Of a stretch of DNA of 21,025 nucleotides, positions 16,052 through 21,025 are shown piece by piece. Origin of the DNA: Acidimicrobiia bacterium UBA1281 (GTDB taxonomy: Bacteria; Actinomycetota; Acidimicrobiia; Actinomarinales; Actinomarinaceae); contig DBUV01000024.1 of NCBI GenBank assembly GCA_002308095.1, positions 1 through 21,025 on the forward strand. Direction: 5' to 3'. The translations under genes and the position numbers were made by a program. Position 1 is the first letter of the stretch. Every line of letters starts with the position of its first letter. The notes beneath the pieces were generated by a model, which had not been told where the DNA came from, made no database searches, and saw only the letters and a program-made list of their open reading frames with translations.

Positions 16052-16517
16052 AAACACAGAATTCACCCTAGGCAAACTAGGAAAACCACATGGTTTAAAA
16101 GGTTACATGTATTTAAACCACGATCCATTCTTTAGAAAACATGATTTAACAGGTTTAACAGTATTTGTTGAAGAAGAAAAATATGTAATCCATGATTTCA
16201 AAAGACACCTCAAAGACAGATATCTTATACAATTTAAGGATTTTGAATCTATAAACGATATTGAAACATTCAGAGATAAGGATATTTCTATATCATCAAG
16301 CCAAATTACTAAATTTATGAACGATAAGTTGCCGTGGCCAGGTTTTTTTCTACACGAAACAATCAATTCAATATATCGTATAAAAAATTATTTTTATGCA
16401 AATGAATTAATTTATCTAACCATAAATAATGTTGAAGATGTTGTTGTGCCTTATAATAGTGAATTTTTTAAATATGAAGATGGAGAACTGGAGTTAGTAA
16501 ACTTCGATTTAACTTAA
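16044..16517 (+). CDS. rimM: 16S rRNA processing protein RimM
   Basis: RimM (157 residues) helps assemble the 30S head around S19. The N-terminal domain shows the family start LGKLGKPHGLKGYMYLNHDPF near residues 9-29, and RYLIQFKDFESINDIE matches the usual 'f.g..drn.AE' region. The C-terminal PRC-barrel is degenerate but ends VVVPYNSEFFKYEDGELELV in the expected style. The start is TTG at 16044, inside the khpA frame; the next in-frame ATG would remove the conserved N-terminus. It overlaps the convergent amidotransferase gene by 9 bases at the 3' end. The usual next genes, trmD and rplS, are absent. Confidence 0.9.
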   Translation: MTKNTEFTLGKLGKPHGLKGYMYLNHDPFFRKHDLTGLTVFVEEEKYVIHDFKRHLKDRYLIQFKDFESINDIETFRDKDISISSSQITKFMNDKLPWPGFFLHETINSIYRIKNYFYANELIYLTINNVEDVVVPYNSEFFKYEDGELELVNFDLT

Positions 16518-17213
16518 AAGCCATTTCATTAAATCATTAGTAATTTCATCATCAAGTAAGTTTTCTGGATGCCACTGTATGCCTATTGCTTCCCATTCAC
16601 TTGTACTTTCAATACCCTCAATTAAGTTATCTTCAGATACTGCAGACACTTTCAGGTTTTCTCCTAATTTATTAATAACTTGGTGGTGAATGCTATTAAC
16701 TCCTACAGTTCTGTTACTAGTGACAGAACTTAATAAAGTATCTTCCAATATATTAATATCATGTATATGTCTTGACGCCGCTTCGTTAATCTGCAGATGT
16801 TCAATTTCAGTATCAAAAGTGTCATTAATGTCTTGGTGCAGGGTTCCTCCTTTATAGACATTGAGGAGTTGGTGACCTCTACAAATAGCCAGAGTTTTAA
16901 TTGAATTTTCTTCGGCAATTTTTAAAAGATTAAGCTCAGTGTGATCTCTTTCATCAGAGACCCTAGAAGTCTTATCATGTAAATCTTCACCATAAACTTT
17001 TGGGTTTATATCTCCACCACCAGTAATGATAAGTCTGTCAAAATTGGATTTTGTAAACTCAATTGAAAGGTTTTGTGGGGGCACAATAATTGCTTCGGCA
17101 TCGTACTTGTTGCACAAATGTATAAAATTCATGTTCAGTACTGAACATTTTATTTCACCAGGTGACATTGTTACATCTTCAACACCTGTTGAAATTGCTA
17201 TCAACTTAGTCAT
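16509..17213 (-). CDS. PuuD-like class I glutamine amidotransferase (peptidase C26)
   Basis: A 234-residue enzyme of the gamma-glutamyl hydrolase group (PuuD, peptidase C26), which cleaves gamma-glutamyl amides such as gamma-glutamyl-GABA. Conserved parts are GGGDINPKVYGE (65-76), the nucleophile elbow AICRGHQLLNV (109-119, C111), VNSIHHQ (172-178), and GIQWHPE (211-217) giving H215 and E217 of the triad. No fused synthase domain is present, so it acts alone or as a separate subunit. It starts 8 bases inside the Rid gene and closes the gap-pair operon. The true substrate cannot be read from the sequence. Confidence 0.87.
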   Translation of the reverse strand: MTKLIAISTGVEDVTMSPGEIKCSVLNMNFIHLCNKYDAEAIIVPPQNLSIEFTKSNFDRLIITGGGDINPKVYGEDLHDKTSRVSDERDHTELNLLKIAEENSIKTLAICRGHQLLNVYKGGTLHQDINDTFDTEIEHLQINEAASRHIHDINILEDTLLSSVTSNRTVGVNSIHHQVINKLGENLKVSAVSEDNLIEGIESTSEWEAIGIQWHPENLLDDEITNDLMKWLLS

Positions 17214-17619
17214 TTATCATAAAGATAGATTGTACTTCAACACTTACATTTAAAGGTAAACTGGCAACTCCGACTGCTGATCTAGTTGCTTTCTCATTAA
17301 ATGTTTCAGCTAATTTGTCAGTAAAACCATTAAGTACACTGGCGTGATCAGTAAATGATGGATCTGAGTTTACAAACCCAACTACATTAATAGGTGTTAA
17401 AGTTTCCAATTTATATTCTGAACTTAATGTAGCTAATGTTAAGTCGGCACATAGTGTTGCTGCCTTGTAAGCTTCTTCAACGCTAATTTCACTTGGAACT
17501 TTACCAGTAAATTTAGTTTTCTTATCAATAGGTATATGACCAGCAGTGTATATAAGATTTCCTGCTCTTTTAACTGTTACATAATTTCCAACTGCTTTTG
17601 GAGCTTCAGGTAAAGTCAT
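17206..17619 (-). CDS. Rid-family (RidA/YjgF-like) protein
   Basis: A 137-residue member of the Rid (YjgF/YER057c/UK114) family, subgroup with the 'LPEAPKAVGNY' opening. RidA itself hydrolyses reactive enamine/imine intermediates released by PLP enzymes. AGNLIYTAGHIP (19-30) fits the core, and R113 with E128 keeps the exact 15-residue spacing of the RidA catalytic Arg105 and Glu120 (TRSAVGVASLPL). Enamine deaminase activity is therefore plausible, though this subgroup is less studied. It begins 1 base after the GAPDH stop and overlaps the amidotransferase start by 8 bases. Confidence 0.88.
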   Translation of the reverse strand: MTLPEAPKAVGNYVTVKRAGNLIYTAGHIPIDKKTKFTGKVPSEISVEEAYKAATLCADLTLATLSSEYKLETLTPINVVGFVNSDPSFTDHASVLNGFTDKLAETFNEKATRSAVGVASLPLNVSVEVQSIFMIND

Positions 17620-17620
17620 T

Positions 17621-18625
17621 TCAGCTATTGCTTACTAATGTATTAACTAGGTCAACTATTCTATTTGAATAACCCCACTCATTGTCATACCAACACACGA
17701 CCTTGATATGGTTTCCATCTAAAAGTTGTGTAGAGGATGCATCATAGATACTTGAATGAGGATTTTGTAAAATATCGGTTGAAACTAAAGGTACGGATGA
17801 ATACTCAAGAATTCCTTTTAGCTCATTTTCTGCGGCGGATTTTACTGCACTATTTACCTCTTCAATAGTCACTTGTTTTTCCAGTTCTACAACTAAGTCA
17901 ACAACACTTCCATCTGGAACAGGTACCCTCATTGCCATACCATCTAATTTTCCATTTAATTCCGGCAACACCATTCCTACTGCTTTAGCTGCACCAGTAG
18001 ATGTTGGAATGATATTTTGGGTTGCACTTCTCCCTCTTCTAAAATCTTTATGAGTAGTTTCTGCAAGCGCTTGATCGTTTGTATATGCATGTATGGTTGT
18101 CATTAAACCTGATTTGATTCCAAAACTGTCATTTAGGACCTTAGCAATAGGCGCTAAACAGTTTGTAGTACAAGAAGCGTTAGAAATTAGCTGTGAGTCA
18201 TCTTTAATATCATCATCATTTACCCCAAGTACGACTGTTGCATCAATCTCATCTTTAGGTGGTACCGTTAATACAACTTTCTTTGCACCAGCTGATATGT
18301 GTTTTTCAAGAGATTTTCTATCAGCAAATATTCCAGTAGATTCAATAACGATATCTACTTCAAGTTCTTTCCAAGGAAGCTCGGCTGGATCAGCTACTGA
18401 AACTAATTTTATTTCTCTTTCGTCGATTTTTAGCATATCTCCTTCAAGTTTTACATCATTTTCAAGTACACCCATTACAGAGTCATGTTTAAGAAGGTAT
18501 GATAAGTTTTCATAGTTTCCAAGATCATTTATAGCCACTACATTCAAGTCTGAATTGTTTTCTATAATGATTCTTAAAATCGATCTGCCAATTCTTCCAA
18601 AACCGTTTATCGCGATATTACTCAT
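17621..18625 (-). CDS. gap: Glyceraldehyde-3-phosphate dehydrogenase, canonical
   Basis: NAD-dependent GAPDH of glycolysis and gluconeogenesis, 334 residues. The Rossmann start is NIAINGFGRIGRS (3-15). The active site is intact: SNASCTTNC (148-156) with nucleophile C152, H179 in TTIHAYTND, the phosphate-binding TSTGAAKA (208-215) and R233 in AMRVPVPDGS. The NAD-selective Asp is D34. The C-terminus has WYDNEWGYSNRIVDL. A longer frame opens at 18724 but its extra 33 residues overlap the upstream paralogue and are not family-like, so the start at 18625 is taken. It overlaps that paralogue's stop by 8 bases. Confidence 0.97.
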   Translation of the reverse strand: MSNIAINGFGRIGRSILRIIIENNSDLNVVAINDLGNYENLSYLLKHDSVMGVLENDVKLEGDMLKIDEREIKLVSVADPAELPWKELEVDIVIESTGIFADRKSLEKHISAGAKKVVLTVPPKDEIDATVVLGVNDDDIKDDSQLISNASCTTNCLAPIAKVLNDSFGIKSGLMTTIHAYTNDQALAETTHKDFRRGRSATQNIIPTSTGAAKAVGMVLPELNGKLDGMAMRVPVPDGSVVDLVVELEKQVTIEEVNSAVKSAAENELKGILEYSSVPLVSTDILQNPHSSIYDASSTQLLDGNHIKVVCWYDNEWGYSNRIVDLVNTLVSNS

Positions 18626-19631
18626 GTGTACTACTTTCTGAGAGCTTGTTAATTGTATCAATAATTCTTGCACTGTAGCCCCACCCATTATCAAACCAGA
18701 TAAGAACTTTGATTTTGGTATCATTTATACCCATAGTTGCTAATCCGTCAATAATGCCAGAATGTGAATTTCCAACAACATCTGAAGAAACTATGGGGTC
18801 AAAGGTTATATCAAGGACTTTATTGTAAGGTAAGTTTTTTATTGCTTCTTGTATTACTTGATTAACACGTTCTGAAGAAGCAGGTTTTTGTATATCGATT
18901 GTTAAGTCAACTGTGCTTCCGTCAGGTACCGGAACGGTCATTGAAGAGGATGCAACTTTGTCTTTCATAAATGGCAATACAGTTTCAATAACTTCTGAAG
19001 ATTTGGTAATACCAGGGATAATATTTTCTCCAGCTGCTCTATTAAGTCTAAATCCCTCTCCTGCAACATCTGCTAAACGGTTTGAATTTGAATATCCATG
19101 TACTGTTGTTAAAAATGCTCTATCCACTCCGAATTCATCATTTAAAATTCTTAAAAGTGGGGCAACTGCGTTCGCTGTATTTGAACCTAAAGATATTTTG
19201 TTATTTGTAAAATCAACTTTTGCGTCATTTGCACCAGGAACATAGATTTGTATATCACTTCCAGATTTTGGAGTAGAGGCGATTAAGACCCTTTGACACC
19301 CTTTTTCAATGTGTGCGTTTACTTCGTCAACATCTTGTTGCCTTCCTGTTGATATTATTAAAATATCTGTTTCAAGTTCACTCCAAGAAGACTCTGAAGC
19401 ATCTTTCCAAGTATTAAAAACTATATGTTTACCATTTACTTTAAATCCAGTGTCAGTTGTTTCGATTTCCGCGTCAAGTTTTCCATAAATCGTATCATAT
19501 TTAAGTAAGTAGAGAAGATTATCCTTATCAGCTATATCAGAAATAGAAACGATATTGATTAAATCATCATTTAGAGTTTGTCTTAGAAGGTCTCTACCTA
19601 TTCTTCCGAAGCCAAGAATTGAAATGTTCAT
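18618..19631 (-). CDS. GAPDH paralogue lacking the catalytic cysteine, probable pseudoenzyme
   Basis: A 337-residue protein with the GAPDH fold throughout: NISILGFGRIGRDLL (2-16), a matching LLYLLKYDTIYG, TVHGYSN (176-182), VPVPDGSTVDL (233-243) and WFDNGWGYSARIID (312-325). At the active site, SCTTNC is replaced by SNTANA (150-155): the nucleophile is N151 and the second Cys is A155. The Arg before VPVPDG is Thr232, and the TSTGAAKA phosphate loop reads GITKSSEV (207-214). The His equivalent, H178, and the NAD-binding glycines remain. Normal phosphorylating GAPDH activity is therefore very unlikely. The frame is intact, so it is a maintained paralogue and not a decaying pseudogene. It is first in the operon, 94 bases from divergent cofG. 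Confidence 0.93.
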   Translation of the reverse strand: MNISILGFGRIGRDLLRQTLNDDLINIVSISDIADKDNLLYLLKYDTIYGKLDAEIETTDTGFKVNGKHIVFNTWKDASESSWSELETDILIISTGRQQDVDEVNAHIEKGCQRVLIASTPKSGSDIQIYVPGANDAKVDFTNNKISLGSNTANAVAPLLRILNDEFGVDRAFLTTVHGYSNSNRLADVAGEGFRLNRAAGENIIPGITKSSEVIETVLPFMKDKVASSSMTVPVPDGSTVDLTIDIQKPASSERVNQVIQEAIKNLPYNKVLDITFDPIVSSDVVGNSHSGIIDGLATMGINDTKIKVLIWFDNGWGYSARIIDTINKLSESSTHE

Positions 19632-19650
19632 TTATTCCCCATACATCCAA

Positions 19651-19679
19651 ATCATAATCATAAATGAATGAATAGTTAA
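19651..19679 (-). promoter_or_regulatory. Candidate promoter of the gap-pair operon
   Basis: On the minus strand TTAACT (19679-19674) and TATGAT (19656-19651) stand 17 bases apart, a good sigma-70-type spacing with four and five of six consensus bases. A GGGGA element 4 bases before the ATG at 19631 could serve as a ribosome binding site. On the plus strand, cofG has only a weak AAGG at 19714-19717, 8 bases before its ATG, and no clear promoter. Confidence 0.5.
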
Positions 19680-19725
19680 ATTGTGTTAAATTTATTAAAT
19701 ATTTGTTAATTCTAAGGTATAAGTA

Positions 19726-20832
19726 ATGGTGTTAAGGGAAACAATAGAAGAATATTTATTTGGAGATAGACCCACTTCAGAACTATCTTCTCAGGCATTT
19801 GATGTAAAGACATCAAATTTTGGAGAAAAAATAACATATAGCCCAAAAGTCTTTATTCCTCTTACTACTTTGTGTCAAGATTCATGTGCATACTGTACAT
19901 TTGTAAAGTCTCCAAAAGAAGGAGGAACATATCTTAATTATGAAGAAGTGGATGCTATTGCTTCAGTAGGCGTATCTGCAGGGTGCTATGAGGCATTATT
20001 TACTCTTGGAGACAAACCAGAACTTAAATGGGACTTTGCTCTCGAACAATTAAATACATTTGGATTCTCATCAACTCATGAATATCTCATTGAAAATATG
20101 AAAAAAATACACAATAAACATAATATATTCCCTCACGCCAATCCTGGATTGATGTCTAGAGATGAAATTATCAACTATAAGAGATTCTCACCGTCCGGTG
20201 GTTTAATGCTTGAAAGCTATTCTCCAAAACTTTTAGAAAAAGGAAAAGCTCACTACAAGGCTAAAACAAAACAAATAGAACTGAGACTTGAAACACTGGA
20301 GAATGCACAGGAAGTAAAATATCCGATGACAACTGGGTTACTGATTGGGATTACCGAAACTAAAGATGAGTTAATAGAAGACATTTTCAGATTGATTGAA
20401 ACATGTAACAAAAATTCTGCTGTCCAGGAGATAATATTGCAAAATTTTAGAGCTAAACAAAATACACTAATGAGGAATAATGCAGAAGTGATAAATGATC
20501 TGTTTTTAAGAATTATTGCAACGGTGAGAATATTTCTTCATGGACACATATCATTACAGGTTCCACCTAACTTGTTACCTGAGGTTGAAATTTATCTTAC
20601 CAGTGGCATAAATGATTTAGGTGGTATATCACCTAAAACCATTGACTGGGTTAACCCCGATCATCTATGGCCAGATATTGAAAATTTAAAAAATCTAACA
20701 ATCAAAAGTGGTCAATCTCTAATCAAAAGATTACCTGTATATCCAAAGTTCATAAATAATGAATGGTTAAGCCCACGGGTATTAGAAAAAGTTAGTAATG
20801 TTATTGATAAAGATGGATATCCAAAAATATGA
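19726..20832 (+). CDS. cofG: FO synthase subunit 1 (7,8-didemethyl-8-hydroxy-5-deazariboflavin synthase)
   Basis: CofG is the radical SAM half that, with CofH, makes the deazaflavin FO of coenzyme F420. Of 368 residues, the [4Fe-4S] motif CQDSCAYC uses C50, C54 and C57, directly after VFIPLTTLC. Other CofG blocks are EALFTLGDKPE (89-99), STHEYL (116-121), PHANPGLMSRDE (136-147), SPSGGLMLES (155-164), MTTGLLIGITET, and near the C-terminus LQVPPNL and GINDLGGISPKT. It is a free-standing protein, unlike the fused CofGH (FbiC) of mycobacteria and most other Actinobacteria. Its stop overlaps the next start as ATGA. Confidence 0.96.
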   Translation: MVLRETIEEYLFGDRPTSELSSQAFDVKTSNFGEKITYSPKVFIPLTTLCQDSCAYCTFVKSPKEGGTYLNYEEVDAIASVGVSAGCYEALFTLGDKPELKWDFALEQLNTFGFSSTHEYLIENMKKIHNKHNIFPHANPGLMSRDEIINYKRFSPSGGLMLESYSPKLLEKGKAHYKAKTKQIELRLETLENAQEVKYPMTTGLLIGITETKDELIEDIFRLIETCNKNSAVQEIILQNFRAKQNTLMRNNAEVINDLFLRIIATVRIFLHGHISLQVPPNLLPEVEIYLTSGINDLGGISPKTIDWVNPDHLWPDIENLKNLTIKSGQSLIKRLPVYPKFINNEWLSPRVLEKVSNVIDKDGYPKI

Positions 20833-21025
20833 CAGATAATAATATTTCCTATTTAAGAATTCGCCCTTGTGACAGCGACAATGAGATATATTTGAGTTCA
20901 AGGCATAAAGAAGGCACTTCCGCATTTACATTAAAGAATGATACTAAAGTAGATTTTAATTCATTGCTTGTAAAAGGGTTCCAAACAATAACCTCAGATC
21001 TTTCAATAGAGGCATCCGCATGGTT
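20829..21025 (+). CDS. Unrecognised gene, 5' part only, coupled to cofG
   Basis: A frame starts at ATG 20829 in the ATGA overlap with the cofG stop and stays open for 65 codons to the window edge. It begins MTDNNISYLRIRPCDSDNEI and continues with alternating polar and hydrophobic residues, with no motif I recognise. It lacks a CofH-type radical SAM cysteine motif in the visible part, and it does not look like the start of CofC, CofD or CofE. The coupling suggests a protein co-expressed with CofG. The strong overlap and sense-strand placement make it a likely real gene. Confidence 0.6.
   Translation, partial: MTDNNISYLRIRPCDSDNEIYLSSRHKEGTSAFTLKNDTKVDFNSLLVKGFQTITSDLSIEASAW

Noticed and set aside
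18093..18515. A 140-codon open frame on the plus strand inside the gap gene
   Set aside because: It is antisense to the conserved active-site part of GAPDH and is serine- and threonine-rich without motifs; a by-product of the codon use on the other strand.
18626..18724. N-terminal extension of the canonical GAPDH to an upstream ATG
   Set aside because: The extra 33 residues are not GAPDH-like and lie within the coding sequence of the upstream paralogue; the conserved start MSNIAINGFGRIG begins at 18625.

Overview
The window is 21 kb of AT-rich bacterial chromosome (about one third G+C by eye), almost wall to wall with housekeeping genes. Genes abut or overlap by 1 to 9 bases and no intergenic gap exceeds about 130 bases. 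There are no mobile elements, CRISPR arrays, tRNAs or rRNAs. Gene order (recG-rsmD-coaD-coiled-coil protein-yceD-rpmF-plsX-rnc-smc; rpsP-khpA-rimM), a SepIVA-like protein between coaD and yceD, a free-standing F420 gene (cofG) and several candidate leaderless promoters point to an actinobacterium. With the low G+C and compactness, a streamlined marine actinobacterium of the 'Candidatus Actinomarina' kind is the best guess; this is inference, not proof.

Layout. (1) 35-1642, minus strand: rpmB (L28), a cold-shock-like protein, and a photolyase/cryptochrome homologue whose two domains are in the reverse of the usual order. (2) 1735-8648, plus strand: recG, rsmD, coaD, sepIVA-like, yceD, rpmF, plsX, rnc, then a type II asparaginase with its own extended -10 promoter. 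(3) 8707-11758, plus: a short smc with no visible hinge domain and a cytidine deaminase lacking one zinc ligand. (4) 11755-15270, minus: upp-deoB (pyrimidine and nucleoside salvage), then etfB-etfA (electron transfer flavoprotein). (5) 15399-16517, plus: rpsP-khpA-rimM. (6) 16509-19631, minus: a tandem pair of GAPDH genes, the first a probable pseudoenzyme, then a Rid-family protein and a PuuD-like amidotransferase. (7) 19726 to the end, plus: cofG and the start of an unrecognised gene translationally coupled to it.

How the genes work together: most serve translation and ribosome assembly (L28, L32, S16, RsmD, RimM, KhpA, YceD, RNase III), DNA repair and chromosome structure (RecG, photolyase-like, SMC), lipid and CoA synthesis (PlsX, CoaD), nucleoside salvage (Upp, DeoB, Cdd) and central redox metabolism (GAPDH, ETF, F420). 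The unusual content lies in the altered versions of common proteins: the permuted, four-cysteine photolyase, the hingeless SMC, the cysteine-less GAPDH paralogue and the zinc-site variant deaminase. No obvious defence or secretion system is present.
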